Positions 1 through 9,330 of a DNA stretch of 64,000 bases are shown piece by piece. Position 1 is the first letter of the stretch; each line of letters starts with the position of its first letter. The notes beneath the pieces were generated by a model. It was not told the origin of the DNA, made no database searches, and saw only the letters and a list, made by a program, of their open reading frames with translations. This stretch comes from Cutibacterium avidum ATCC 25577 (GTDB taxonomy: Bacteria > Actinomycetota > Actinomycetes > Propionibacteriales > Propionibacteriaceae). Made by a program: the position numbers and the translations under genes. The DNA lies in NCBI RefSeq assembly GCF_000227295.1, contig NZ_JH165054.1:1176550-1240549 (forward strand), written 5' to 3'.

Positions 1-1047
1 TGTGGCCGGAGGGTCATCGTCACCGGCCCCGATCATGCCGAGCTGGATGGTCAGGCTTTCACACCCCAGATCGTCACCGCACCGATGCGCCGTGCCGTCG
101 TCGAGCTGCTCGAAACCACTGCTCGAACTGATACCGAGCCTGCCCCCTGGTGGGAGCCACGGCGAGGGGAGGAGACGTCCAGCCCTCCGACGATGGTGGC
201 CGAAACCTGCGCAGTACTGCCGCCCAGTGATGCCCATATGACCGTCGAGGAGGAACACGTGCTCACGCCAACTGCACTGAGTGATGTCGCTCAGTTGCCC
301 GTCCCCGTCGGCGCAGTATCCTCTCCTGTCCTGCGCCTCCTTGGTCCGGTCGACCTTGTGGGAGCTCGCGGGAATCCGCCGACCAAGGCTCGGCGGCAAT
401 GCCTTGAGTACTGCGCCTGGTTGCTGTGCCATCCTGGCGCGCGATCGGTGCAGATGGCTGACGCCCTCATGGTCGCCGAACCGACCCGACGGTCCAACGT
501 CTCCCGACTGCGGCGGTGGCTGGGTGCCGGTGATGACGGTCGGGCCTACCTGCCCGAGGGGTATGACGGGTCCCTGCGTCTGGCAGATGTCGTCAGTAGT
601 GACTGGGAACGGCTTGAACTGCTTGTCGCGGGAGGGGTCTCGACGGCCCCGCTGGCCAATCTCATCTCGGCCCTGGACCTCGTTCGCGGTGCCCCGTTGG
701 CTGACGCCGCTCCCGGTCAGTGGCACTGGGCCGAGGAATGGCGCATCGACATGATTCAGATGATCCGTGACATCGGGGTCGAGGTGGCCCGTCGAGCCAT
801 GGAGACCCGCGACCTTGAGCTGGCATCCCGGGCCTTGGCACGTGCCACCGTCGCCTGCCCTGAGGACGAAGTGCTGTTGGTGGCGCGCATCAAACTCGCT
901 GACGAACTCGACGATCGTGGCGAGGTCGAACGGTTGGTCTACGTGCTGTCGCGGCAGGCTCGCCGTCTTGGCGTCGACTTGTCGGAGGAGACGATTTCGG
1001 TCCTCCAGGAGGTGATGGAAGGCCACGTGCGGGCCCGGGTGGTGTGA
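1..1047 (+). CDS. BTAD-type regulatory protein, C-terminal part (5' end outside window)
   Basis: The reading frame is open from the first base, so this is the 3' part of a longer gene; at least 348 codons are visible. The last 250 or so residues have the layout of a winged-helix plus bacterial transcriptional activator domain (BTAD): a strand-rich start (VLRLLGPVDL), a helix-turn-helix-like stretch (TRRSNVSRLRRWLG) and then helical TPR-like repeats. In Actinobacteria such C-terminal domains occur on large LysM/membrane proteins and on SARP-like regulators; which one applies cannot be told because the N-terminus is missing. The gene is convergent with the MFS gene, with three bases between the stop codons. 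An internal ATG at 85 is not needed as a start, since the frame runs through it. Confidence 0.7.
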   Translation, partial: CGRRVIVTGPDHAELDGQAFTPQIVTAPMRRAVVELLETTARTDTEPAPWWEPRRGEETSSPPTMVAETCAVLPPSDAHMTVEEEHVLTPTALSDVAQLPVPVGAVSSPVLRLLGPVDLVGARGNPPTKARRQCLEYCAWLLCHPGARSVQMADALMVAEPTRRSNVSRLRRWLGAGDDGRAYLPEGYDGSLRLADVVSSDWERLELLVAGGVSTAPLANLISALDLVRGAPLADAAPGQWHWAEEWRIDMIQMIRDIGVEVARRAMETRDLELASRALARATVACPEDEVLLVARIKLADELDDRGEVERLVYVLSRQARRLGVDLSEETISVLQEVMEGHVRARVV

Positions 1048-1050
1048 GCG

Positions 1051-2394
1051 TCACTCCTCAGGACTGCCGGTGGGAAGACCTCCCATGGCGCTGCCCTTGT
1101 CGAAGACATCGTCACCATGTGCGCGGGTGGCCAGGATGAAGATTCCGGCCACCACGAGGTAAGAGAGTGCCAGACCAATCATGTGCGGGCCAGACAGTCC
1201 GTGCACCGGAAGCACGAGGGCCGCCAGGGCGGAGCCTCCCACGAACAATGCGTTGTAGACCATGTCGTAGGCGATGAAGACTCGGCCCTTGTAACCATCA
1301 GAAACATGGGCCTGACAGATGGTGTCGACCCCGGCTTTCAGGGACTGGGCGAAAAGGCCGATGAGGAAGCCGGCGACCAGCAGACCCCAGCGGTTCGGGA
1401 GGGCCCCTGGGAAGGCCTGAATGACGGCGGTGCCGACCAGCAGGCTGATGAGGGCCTTCCTCATGCCCAGCCCGTGTACCAGCATCGGCATGAATCCGGC
1501 CGACAGTACGAAGCCGGCACCCATCGCCACCGCCCAGATCGTCATGTCAGCCATGGCCCCGTTGATGTCGGACTGTACGTGAAAACGGTTGCGGTAACCC
1601 AGGATCATGGCCACCGAATAGACGCCGAAGAGTGCCCGCTGGGCGCCGATGAGAGTGAGGGAATTGCCCACCAGGGGCACCTTTCCCAGGTAACGGAAGC
1701 CGTCGACGACCTCCTCGGCGACAGTACGCAGCGTTTGGGAGCGGTCCAGCAATGGTGGCCCGAGTTCTCGGCGCGAGAACTGAAGACCAAGTGCCACAGA
1801 AATCGCGAAGAGTACCGCGGAGATGCAGAAGATGATCGTGTCGGCATGGTGCACTGGCATGTAGCGTCCAGCAATCATTCGAACGGCGGCCGCGACGACG
1901 GCACCAATCATGAGTCCCAGGGGACCAATCGTCGGCATGATCGAGGAAGCCGTCAGGTAGTCGCGTTTGTCGATGGTGTACTCCAGCCCTGCCACCAACG
2001 CCGTGAGAAGGAAGCGGTTGAGGCTCATTGCAATGAGCAATCCGACGAGCAGGGCCAGGTGAGAGGGTCTGTCGCGTGCACCGTCCCAGACCAGGATCCC
2101 CAGCCCGATCGCGATGAGGCAGCGCAGGCCGTCGGTGTAGACGAGGATTCGCTGACGTGACCAACGGTCGAGAACGACAGAGATGAAGGGCCCGATGATG
2201 CTGAACGGCAGCAAGGTGATAGCCAGCACCATCGTGATCGACCATGCGTCAGGCTGCTGCTCGGGAGAGAGCAGCACGTAGGAGGCCATTCCCACCTGCA
2301 GGGTGCCATCGGCCGCCTGTGTCGCTACGCGGACTCCGAGAATCCTTCGAAAACCGTGGCGTCGCCACAGGTGGCGCAGGTTCTGCCAGAACAC
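1051..2394 (-). CDS. MFS family efflux transporter
   Basis: Predicted polytopic inner-membrane protein of 447 residues with about twelve hydrophobic segments, the usual size of a major facilitator. The loop after the second segment reads SVVLDRWSRQRILV, a form of the MFS motif A (GxxxDRxGRR). Family resemblance is to the drug/macrolide-efflux branch (MFS_3), so export of a small molecule by proton antiport is likely, but the substrate is unknown. The start is a GTG at 2394 placed five bases after AGGAG; an overlapping ATG at 2396 is out of frame. It is transcribed alone, divergently from the APC permease. Confidence 0.8.
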   Translation of the reverse strand: MFWQNLRHLWRRHGFRRILGVRVATQAADGTLQVGMASYVLLSPEQQPDAWSITMVLAITLLPFSIIGPFISVVLDRWSRQRILVYTDGLRCLIAIGLGILVWDGARDRPSHLALLVGLLIAMSLNRFLLTALVAGLEYTIDKRDYLTASSIMPTIGPLGLMIGAVVAAAVRMIAGRYMPVHHADTIIFCISAVLFAISVALGLQFSRRELGPPLLDRSQTLRTVAEEVVDGFRYLGKVPLVGNSLTLIGAQRALFGVYSVAMILGYRNRFHVQSDINGAMADMTIWAVAMGAGFVLSAGFMPMLVHGLGMRKALISLLVGTAVIQAFPGALPNRWGLLVAGFLIGLFAQSLKAGVDTICQAHVSDGYKGRVFIAYDMVYNALFVGGSALAALVLPVHGLSGPHMIGLALSYLVVAGIFILATRAHGDDVFDKGSAMGGLPTGSPEE

Positions 2395-2750
2395 ATGGTC
2401 TCCTTCGGGGCCGGCCTGCCTCGATCCTAGAGGGTCGTGTGAAGGAGATCCTGGGCGGATCCGTCGCTGGTTGCGCGCGCATGGCCGGTGGGGGACAGCC
2501 TGAAAAGGCCCTGGAACGCCATTTCATGAGGAGCTCAACAACAGGGGGTGTGGACTTGGGAAGGTAGAGCGGCTAGCTTCTAACCACTCGTATCGGTCGG
2601 CGTTGGATCGACGTCGGGGCTGTGTCCACCGCATGCACAGCCGCCCCACGGATGACTCATCGTTCTGCCCGCAACAATATATCGTTTTATGTAGCATAAT
2701 TAATGCCCTGCAATGCAATGCGGCGTTGGGCTCACAATGAAGGAGGTGCC
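2395..2750. promoter_or_regulatory. Divergent intergenic region with AT-rich palindrome
   Basis: This 356-base stretch between the divergent MFS and APC genes has no convincing gene. Its right end (about 2670-2702) is clearly richer in A and T than the surroundings and holds a perfect inverted repeat TTATG-TAG-CATAA at 2687-2699. CATAAT at 2695-2700 could serve as a -10 element for the APC permease gene, with the palindrome as operator, but no good -35 match was found. Confidence 0.35.
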
Positions 2751-4187
2751 ATGGCTGAACTCAAGAAGGGCCTAGGGTTCTTCCAGCTCCTCGCCCTCGG
2801 GGTGGCCGGGTTGATCGGCTCGAGTTGGATTTACACGAACTCGAAATTCTTCGACAAGTACGGTGCTGGCGGCATGATTTTCGGCATGCTCCTCGGAGGC
2901 TTGCTGGCATCCTGTGTGGCTCTGGCTTATAGCGAGTTGACAACGCTGTTTCCCCGAGCTGGGGGCGAAGTCGTCTACTCCTACGTCGGCCTCGGCAGAA
3001 GGGCATCCTTTACCACTGGTTGGCTCCTCATTGGCGCTTATCTTTCATCCACTGCTTTTTATGTGACAGCTTTCGGGTATCTTTTGGAAAAGATTTGGCC
3101 GAATTTGGGATCCGTGTCCCTGTATTCAGTCAACAGGGAATCAGTCGATATGACTGTATTGATAATCGGCGTCGTCCTGACCCTGATCATTGCGGCAATG
3201 AACTGGTTCGGAGTGAGCCTTTCCGGTCAGATCCAGACCGTTCTCTTCGTCGCCATGGTCGTCATCGGACTCGCCCTGGTCGTCACGGCGCTCGTCACTG
3301 GCAGCCCCAGCAACTTCATCCCGCCCTACCGAGCCGACGCCAATGCCCTCGGCGACACCCTCCGCTTCGTCGTGCCCGGTATGACCTACATGGCAGGCTT
3401 CGGGCTGGTGGCAGCACTGGCCGAGGACGCCGACATCCCTGCCCGCAAGATCGGTCGCATCACCGTTCTCACCGTCCTGACGGCCACCTTGTTCTACTGC
3501 TTGGTGCTGGCCTCCTCGGCCTGGATCCTTCCCTGGCAGGACGTCGCCAAGATGCACCTGGGCACCATCGATGCCTACACCACTGCCGGCTTCCCGATCC
3601 TCGGCTGGGGAGCCTGGATCATTGCCATTTGTGGTCTGTTGACGAGTTTCCTCGGCCTGTTCATGGCAATCTCCCGCATCGTCGTCGCGATGGCGAGGGC
3701 CAGGCTCCTTCCGGAGGGCCTCGCCGCAGTGGACGAGAAGAGTGGGGCCCCGCGCAGGGCCATCCTGCTCACCACTGTCATGACCTTGCTGTTGGGAGCC
3801 CTAGGCCCGGGCGCCATGCTGTGGTTCCTCGACACCGGTGGCATCTACCTCGGACTGGTGTGGATCATCGTCGTCATCACCCTGTCCGCCCTTCCGAAGA
3901 AGTACCCCCACCTGCGCTCCAAGTACCATGCCGGATGGTTGCCATGGGTGGGAGCTGTCGGCGCCCTCGTCACGGTCGTCATGGCGATCTGGCCGGGAAC
4001 GAACACCTCGCTGGTGTGGCCTGGTGAGTACCTCGTCCTGCTCGTCTGGGCCGTCATCGGTTTCATCCTGTGGCGGCTGGCCAAGCCCATGGGGGAGGAC
4101 GAGGCCCTCGGCAGCTTGCTCGGTTCCTACGCCGATGGCCTCAAGGAAAACCTGGGTGAGGTGGAGCAGACCCCGGCCAGGAGCTGA
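2751..4187 (+). CDS. APC superfamily amino acid permease
   Basis: Predicted 478-residue membrane protein with about twelve hydrophobic segments. The N-terminal segment LALGVAGLIGSSWIYTN matches the glycine-rich first helix of amino acid/polyamine/organocation (APC) permeases, and the length is typical. Such proteins take up or exchange amino acids or amines; the sequence does not show which. The start was set at ATG 2751 because AAGGAGGTG ends just before it; an in-frame ATG at 2703 lies in the AT-rich leader and has no ribosome binding site. It is followed by the fhs gene after a 126-base gap, so co-transcription is possible. Confidence 0.8.
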   Translation: MAELKKGLGFFQLLALGVAGLIGSSWIYTNSKFFDKYGAGGMIFGMLLGGLLASCVALAYSELTTLFPRAGGEVVYSYVGLGRRASFTTGWLLIGAYLSSTAFYVTAFGYLLEKIWPNLGSVSLYSVNRESVDMTVLIIGVVLTLIIAAMNWFGVSLSGQIQTVLFVAMVVIGLALVVTALVTGSPSNFIPPYRADANALGDTLRFVVPGMTYMAGFGLVAALAEDADIPARKIGRITVLTVLTATLFYCLVLASSAWILPWQDVAKMHLGTIDAYTTAGFPILGWGAWIIAICGLLTSFLGLFMAISRIVVAMARARLLPEGLAAVDEKSGAPRRAILLTTVMTLLLGALGPGAMLWFLDTGGIYLGLVWIIVVITLSALPKKYPHLRSKYHAGWLPWVGAVGALVTVVMAIWPGTNTSLVWPGEYLVLLVWAVIGFILWRLAKPMGEDEALGSLLGSYADGLKENLGEVEQTPARS

Positions 4188-4313
4188 CGATTCGTCGGGC
4201 CCTCCTGCCTCATGACGTCGCGCTCATGGGGCGGGAGACGGCGTGATTGCAATGTTGCTGTCCGTAAAGGTGTGCAAAGGGCCTGACAACGCGCCATGAT
4301 TGGGGCCATGGCG

Positions 4314-6005
4314 ATGAAGTCGGATCTGGACATTGCTCGTGAGGCCCACCTTGACCCCATCGAAAAGGTGGCAGCTCGGGCTGGCATCGAGGAAAGGTGC
4401 ATCGAGCCCTACGGGCGCGATGTCGCCAAGGTTGATCTCGAGGTCATCAAGCAGAACAGGGATCGTCCGCGCGGCAAATACGTCGTCGTCACGGCCATCA
4501 CCCCCACACCCCTTGGCGAAGGCAAGACGACCACTGCAGTCGGTCTGGCTCAAGGCTTGGAGAAGATCGGTAAGCGCAGCGTGCTCGCTCTGCGTCAACC
4601 CTCCATGGGCCCGACCTTCGGCATCAAGGGCGGTGCCGCTGGCGCCGGGTATTCCCAAGTGCTGCCGATGGAGAAGCTCAACCTGCACCTGACCGGTGAT
4701 TTCCACGCCATTGGTGCGGCTCACAACCTGTTGGCCGCCATGATCGACAACCATCTGCACCACGGAAATGAGCTCGACATCGAGCCTCACTCCATCTCAT
4801 GGCGTCGCGTCGTCGACATCAACGACCGGGCCCTTCGCAACACCATCGTCGGCCTCGGATCGCGAATTGACGGCATCCCCCGTCAGAGCGGATTCGACAT
4901 CACTGCGGCCAGCGAGGTGGGCGTCATCCTGGCCCTGGCCACCTCACTCTCAGACCTGCGCGCCCGGCTGGGACGTATCGTCATCGGCTACAACCGCTCC
5001 AAGGAGCCAGTCACCGCGGAGGACCTGCATGCCGCCGGGTCGATGGCAGTCATCCTCAAGGACGCCATCAAGCCGAACCTGCTGCAGACCACCGAGAACA
5101 GCCCGGTGCTCGTCCACGCCGGCCCCTTCGGCAACATCGCCACGGGCAACTCGTCGGTCATCGCCGACCGCATCGGCATCGGCTGCGGTGACTACCTGCT
5201 GACGGAGGCCGGATTCGGCGCCGACATGGGCGCCGAGCGGTTTTTCAACATCAAGTGCCGCGTCGGTGGTATGCGCCCAGACGCCGCCGTCCTCGTCGTC
5301 ACCGTGCGTGCCCTCAAGACCCATGCCGGTCGCTACAAGGTCGTTCCTGGAAAGCCACTGCCCCCGGCCATGCTCGAGGACAATCCGGACGACGTCCTCG
5401 CCGGTGCTGCCAACCTGCGCAAGCACATCGAGATCGTCCGAGACTTCGGCGTCTCCCCGGTGGTGGCCCTCAACGTCTTCCCGAGCGACCATCCCGACGA
5501 GATCGACGCCGTCCGTAAGGTGGCAGAGGTAGCCGGTGCTCACTTCGCCGCTTCGACCCATGTCGTCGACGGTGGCGACGGCGCCGTCGATCTGGCTCGC
5601 GCGGTCGTCGCGGCGTGCGACCAGAACACCGACTTCCGCTACACCTACAATCTCGAGGACTCCCTGGTCGACAAGCTCACCAAGGTGTCCACCAAGGTTT
5701 ACGGGGCTGATGGGGTCGACATCGCTCCGGCCGCGGCCAAGGAGCTCGCCCATTTCGAGGATCTCGGCTACGGGAACTTCCCGGTCGTCATCGCCAAGAC
5801 CCACCTGTCCCTGTCTCACGACCCCTCCCTCAAGGGGGCCCCGACCGGATGGCGTCTGCCTGTCCGCGAGGTGAGGGCCGCTGTGGGCGCCGGGTACATC
5901 TACGCGATCTGTGGTGACATGCGCACCATGCCGGGCCTGGGACGTCACCCGGCGGCCGAGCGCATCGACATCGATGACACCGGGGAGACCATCGGATTGT
6001 TCTGA
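4314..6005 (+). CDS. fhs: Formate--tetrahydrofolate ligase
   Basis: Catalyses ATP-dependent formation of 10-formyl-tetrahydrofolate from formate and tetrahydrofolate, feeding one-carbon units to purine and methionine synthesis in the cytoplasm. The product of 563 residues covers the whole family length (about 550-570). It carries the ATP-binding PTPLGEGKTTTAVGL near residue 65, the conserved QPSMGPTFGIKGGAAGAGYSQ region in the N-terminal half and the C-terminal ICGDMRTMPGLGRHP. The start MKSDLDIAREA is chosen because the conserved region begins there and GGGG lies eight bases upstream; in-frame ATGs at 4296 and 4308 would add two to six residues. A hairpin at 6019-6049 probably ends the transcript. 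Confidence 0.95.
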   Translation: MKSDLDIAREAHLDPIEKVAARAGIEERCIEPYGRDVAKVDLEVIKQNRDRPRGKYVVVTAITPTPLGEGKTTTAVGLAQGLEKIGKRSVLALRQPSMGPTFGIKGGAAGAGYSQVLPMEKLNLHLTGDFHAIGAAHNLLAAMIDNHLHHGNELDIEPHSISWRRVVDINDRALRNTIVGLGSRIDGIPRQSGFDITAASEVGVILALATSLSDLRARLGRIVIGYNRSKEPVTAEDLHAAGSMAVILKDAIKPNLLQTTENSPVLVHAGPFGNIATGNSSVIADRIGIGCGDYLLTEAGFGADMGAERFFNIKCRVGGMRPDAAVLVVTVRALKTHAGRYKVVPGKPLPPAMLEDNPDDVLAGAANLRKHIEIVRDFGVSPVVALNVFPSDHPDEIDAVRKVAEVAGAHFAASTHVVDGGDGAVDLARAVVAACDQNTDFRYTYNLEDSLVDKLTKVSTKVYGADGVDIAPAAAKELAHFEDLGYGNFPVVIAKTHLSLSHDPSLKGAPTGWRLPVREVRAAVGAGYIYAICGDMRTMPGLGRHPAAERIDIDDTGETIGLF

Positions 6006-6018
6006 TCGAGTGTGATCC

Positions 6019-6049
6019 GCGGGGCTGCGGACATCATTCCTCGCCCCGC
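6019..6049. terminator. Hairpin between fhs and sulfatase genes
   Basis: GCGGGGC at 6019-6025 pairs with GCCCCGC at 6043-6049 across a 17-base loop, followed by TTCTGT. It lies between the convergent fhs and sulfatase genes and may act in both directions; there is no long T run. Confidence 0.5.
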
Positions 6050-6079
6050 TTCTGTCGTGATCCTTGTCCTGGGGACGAC

Positions 6080-7555
6080 TCAGCGTCCCTCGGTGGGCGG
6101 GGGAGTGGGATGGGTCAGCACACAACTCACCGGGCGTTCGGTCACGAGAGACCCGTCGCGGACGAATCCCTCCTCGCGGCCGGTGAGTTCGCCGATGAGG
6201 AGACGACGCCCCTTGTCGAGTAGGTCCGCACGGTCGTCCGACAGGTCATGGAGTTGGTGTGGATCCGCCGCAAGGTCGAAAAGCTGCTCCTCTCCAGATC
6301 CGGACATCCAGATGTACTGGTAGTCGTCCCACCAGATCCACTGCAGTGACTGGCCGAGCAGGACATGCTCGCCATGCAGGTGAGTGCGCCACGGCGACTC
6401 CCCATCGCGTAACAGTGGAAGGATCGAGCGGCCCTCGACCTTATCGGGGGTGTTCACTCCCGCACAGTCCAGCAAGGTGGGCATGACGTCGCGCAGCTCG
6501 ACGAGTTCATCTACTCGGCTACCAGGGGTGATACCAGGCCCGGCAAGCAGGAACGGGATGTGGGTCGATCCCTGGTAAGGGTAACCCTTTCGCCACAGGT
6601 GATGGTCTCCCATCATGTCGCCGTGATCCGATATGAAGGCGATGTACGTGTTGTCAGCCACCCCGAATTCGCCCAAGACCTGACGTAGTCGGCTGATTTG
6701 GGTGTCGATATGGGTCATGTGACCGTAATAACCAGCCATCGCCCGACTGATGTCGCGTGGCCGGTACCGAGCGACGAGACTCGTCGGATCGGCGTCATTG
6801 CGCCAGTCGCTGAAGGTGTCCGACCAGTCCCCGACCGCCGGCGGTCGCAGCGGAGCCCCGTCATAGCGGTCGAAGGCCCACTGCGGCGGATCGTAGGGGG
6901 CGTGGGGACGGTGGAAGGACAGGTAGAGGAAGAATGGGGTAGTCGGGTCGCGGCGGTAGAACCACCGGGTCGCCTGGTTGACGACCCAGTTCGTCGGGTG
7001 CAGCCGCTCGGCCTTGTCCCAGGGCCGAGCAACTAGGGAATTGCACTCGATTCCGTCATCGATGTAATCCTTGTCACTGGCCGTCCCAGTCTGGTCGCGC
7101 AACCACACGAGATAGTCGTCATAGCAAGCCGGATCGCGGTGGCGTTGTCGGGAGTAGTGCAGGTACCCGTCGTGAAGTTCGATCTCGTCGAATCCGATGC
7201 GATTGCGCTCGGGCCAGTAGTGCATCTTTCCGATGGCACGGGTCTGGTAACCGGCGTCCGACAGGGTCGACGGCAGAGTGTCCTCGACGTCGAAAGTGAC
7301 TCCGTCCTGGTAACCGACCCGACGATGGGTTCCCGCAGAGAGCCCCGTCATGAGGGACATCCTTGCCGGAACACACGTGGGCGTGGCCGAGTAGGCCCTT
7401 TCCACGACAGCCCCCTGACTCGCCAGCTGGTCGAGATACGGTGTCTCGACGTCAGGATGGCCCAGCCCGGAGAGGCAGTCACCCCTCCACTGGTCAGTAC
7501 AGACGAGGACGATGTTGGGACGGTCAATCGCTGGTTGTTCGTGTTGGTCGTTCAT
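6080..7555 (-). CDS. Sulfatase (formylglycine-dependent, cytoplasmic)
   Basis: Hydrolyses sulfate esters using a formylglycine made from the cysteine of the C-x-P-x-R signature, seen here as CVPAR with Cys61. Other family landmarks are present: metal-binding NIVLVCTDQW, GKMHYWP, ISDHGDMMGDH and the lysine in WRKGYP. Length 491 residues is typical. There is no signal peptide, so it should act in the cytoplasm. It is the last gene of a leftward run behind an ABC sugar importer (stop of sulfatase side gene spacing is 18 bases), which suggests removal of sulfate from an imported sulfated sugar. The maturation enzyme is not in this window. The exact substrate is not predictable. Confidence 0.9.
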   Translation of the reverse strand: MNDQHEQPAIDRPNIVLVCTDQWRGDCLSGLGHPDVETPYLDQLASQGAVVERAYSATPTCVPARMSLMTGLSAGTHRRVGYQDGVTFDVEDTLPSTLSDAGYQTRAIGKMHYWPERNRIGFDEIELHDGYLHYSRQRHRDPACYDDYLVWLRDQTGTASDKDYIDDGIECNSLVARPWDKAERLHPTNWVVNQATRWFYRRDPTTPFFLYLSFHRPHAPYDPPQWAFDRYDGAPLRPPAVGDWSDTFSDWRNDADPTSLVARYRPRDISRAMAGYYGHMTHIDTQISRLRQVLGEFGVADNTYIAFISDHGDMMGDHHLWRKGYPYQGSTHIPFLLAGPGITPGSRVDELVELRDVMPTLLDCAGVNTPDKVEGRSILPLLRDGESPWRTHLHGEHVLLGQSLQWIWWDDYQYIWMSGSGEEQLFDLAADPHQLHDLSDDRADLLDKGRRLLIGELTGREEGFVRDGSLVTERPVSCVLTHPTPPPTEGR

Positions 7556-7573
7556 GATGCGTCTTGCATATTC

Positions 7574-8431
7574 TCACTTGATTCCAGTCATGGTGATGCC
7601 CGTTACGATGTAGCGCTGGGTCGCCACGAAGAGGGCACACACTGGGACGAACAGCATGAGGGATCCCATGGCCGTCAGGTTCCACAGTGTGAAGCTCTCG
7701 CGGTTGAACGACGACAACCCAATGGTGAGGGTTCTCATGGCCTCGGACTGAGTGGCGATGAGCGGCCAGAGGAACTCATTCATCTGGAAGACAAATGTGA
7801 ACAGTCCCAATACCGTCAGAGCCGGCTTGTTCTGAGGCAGGACGATCGATCGGTAGATGCGGAGTTCCCCCGCACCGTCGACACGTGCGGCTTCAACGAG
7901 GGAGTCCGGGATACCTGCCATCGACTGACGCATCAGGAAGATCGAGAATGCGCTCATCAAGAATGGCGTGACGAGCCCTTGGTAGGTGTCCAACCATCCA
8001 ATCTGACTGAACTTGACATATAGCGGAATCATTCGAACGAAGAACGGGATCATCATCGTCGAGAGTATGAGGACGAAGACAGCGTTCTTGCCTGGGAACT
8101 CAAATTTCGCGAAGGCATACCCGACCAACGGCGCGAAGATGAGGTGTGACAGCGTGATGAGGCCTGCGACGAGGACAGAGTTGAGGAAGAACCTTCCGAA
8201 TGGGGCAGCCTCGAAGAGGCGGGTGATGTTGACCCATTGCCATGATGACGGAATGAGAACGGCTTTTCCTCCCGTTGCCTCCGCGTCCGACTGGAAAGCC
8301 AGACTCACCATGTATACGAGGGGGGCTATCGCAATAAGCGCTGCAATCCATACGAGGACGAGTGAGACAACCCTCGCTCCGGGAAAGAGCTGCTCGGATC
8401 GATGCCTGGCCTGAGCAGATGTGGTGCTCAC
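7574..8431 (-). CDS. Carbohydrate ABC transporter permease (MalG type)
   Basis: Membrane subunit of an ABC importer, 285 residues with six predicted membrane helices. The cytoplasmic loop has the EAA motif, EAARVDGAGELRIYRSIVLP, which docks the ATPase; this motif and the size place it in the MalG/UgpE group of sugar permeases. It overlaps the upstream MalF-type gene by four bases (ATGA type), so the two are translationally coupled. No ATPase gene is present in the operon; a shared ATPase of the MsmK/MalK type encoded elsewhere is probably used, as is common for CUT1 sugar importers. Confidence 0.9.
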   Translation of the reverse strand: MSTTSAQARHRSEQLFPGARVVSLVLVWIAALIAIAPLVYMVSLAFQSDAEATGGKAVLIPSSWQWVNITRLFEAAPFGRFFLNSVLVAGLITLSHLIFAPLVGYAFAKFEFPGKNAVFVLILSTMMIPFFVRMIPLYVKFSQIGWLDTYQGLVTPFLMSAFSIFLMRQSMAGIPDSLVEAARVDGAGELRIYRSIVLPQNKPALTVLGLFTFVFQMNEFLWPLIATQSEAMRTLTIGLSSFNRESFTLWNLTAMGSLMLFVPVCALFVATQRYIVTGITMTGIK

Positions 8432-9330
8432 AAGATCGCCTCCTTCATTCGTCCCACCCGCAACTGAATTATTGAGAGAGCGACGATCACAACGAGCAGT
8501 AGGAATGACATCGCAGACGCATATCCCAGGTTTCCACTAGTGAAGGTCTCACAGTATACCTGATACACATACAGGGATGTCTCATTCCCGGGGCCACCAT
8601 TGGTGACGATGTATGGTAGTCCAAATTGTTGGAGTGAACCGATCATTCCGACGAGGACAACGAACAATGTCGTCGGTGCGAGCATAGGAAGAGTGATTTT
8701 CCATAACCGCTTCGATGCTGAGGCGCCGTCAATTCTGGCAGCCTCGTGAAGCTGAGGATCAATGGATTGAAGACCGGCCAGGAAGAGCAGCATGACGTAG
8801 CCGGATTCCTGCCACACCGTGATACCGACGAGGGTAGCCAGTGGGGCGGTCGTCAGCCAGTTCTGTTGGGGTAGTCCGAGATCGCCGAGAACGGCATTGA
8901 GGATGCCAGTGTTTGAGTCGAGGATGTTCCTCCACATCAAGCCAATGATGGCGACCGAGGTCATGTACGGCGTCAGGATTGCTGTCCTTGCGATGGTACG
9001 GCCCTTGAAATTCTGGTTGAGCACCAGGGCCAGGATTAGGCCGATGATCGAGGACAAGATGAGGCAGGAGGCCGCGTAGATGATCGTGATCCCAAATGAA
9101 TGCCACATTTCAGAGTCGTGAATGATATTAACGTAGTTTCTTCCGCCCACCGGGGTGAGCTTGGTGAAACCCGTGGTGAAAGAAAGTCTGAACTCATCGA
9201 TGATTGGCAGGAAGAAGAACAACGCGAAATATATGAGGGCCGGAGCTATGAACAGGTACGCTGTCCGATAGCGACGCCAGGAGAACTTGCGCCCGTATGG
9301 CTCCGGGGATGTCTTTGTCATCACATTCAC
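8428..9330 (-). CDS. Carbohydrate ABC transporter permease (MalF type)
   Basis: Partner permease of 300 residues with six predicted helices, beginning with a short basic cytoplasmic tail and then the hydrophobic TAYLFIAPALIYFALFFFLP segment typical of the CUT1 group (UgpA/MalF-like). The EAA loop is HEAARIDGASASKRLWKITL. It overlaps both neighbours by four bases, so lipoprotein, MalF-type and MalG-type subunits should be made together. The substrate is likely an oligosaccharide or sulfated sugar, judged only from the downstream sulfatase. Confidence 0.9.
   Translation of the reverse strand: MNVMTKTSPEPYGRKFSWRRYRTAYLFIAPALIYFALFFFLPIIDEFRLSFTTGFTKLTPVGGRNYVNIIHDSEMWHSFGITIIYAASCLILSSIIGLILALVLNQNFKGRTIARTAILTPYMTSVAIIGLMWRNILDSNTGILNAVLGDLGLPQQNWLTTAPLATLVGITVWQESGYVMLLFLAGLQSIDPQLHEAARIDGASASKRLWKITLPMLAPTTLFVVLVGMIGSLQQFGLPYIVTNGGPGNETSLYVYQVYCETFTSGNLGYASAMSFLLLVVIVALSIIQLRVGRMKEAIL

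Noticed and set aside
1117-2160. Long plus-strand ORF of 347 codons opposite the MFS gene
   Set aside because: Composition is Gly/Asp/His/Gln-rich with no hydrophobic pattern; it is the antisense shadow of a clear 12-helix transporter in high-GC DNA.
4950-6125. Minus-strand ORF of 391 codons opposite fhs
   Set aside because: Shadow of fhs; the real enzyme is conserved across its full length.
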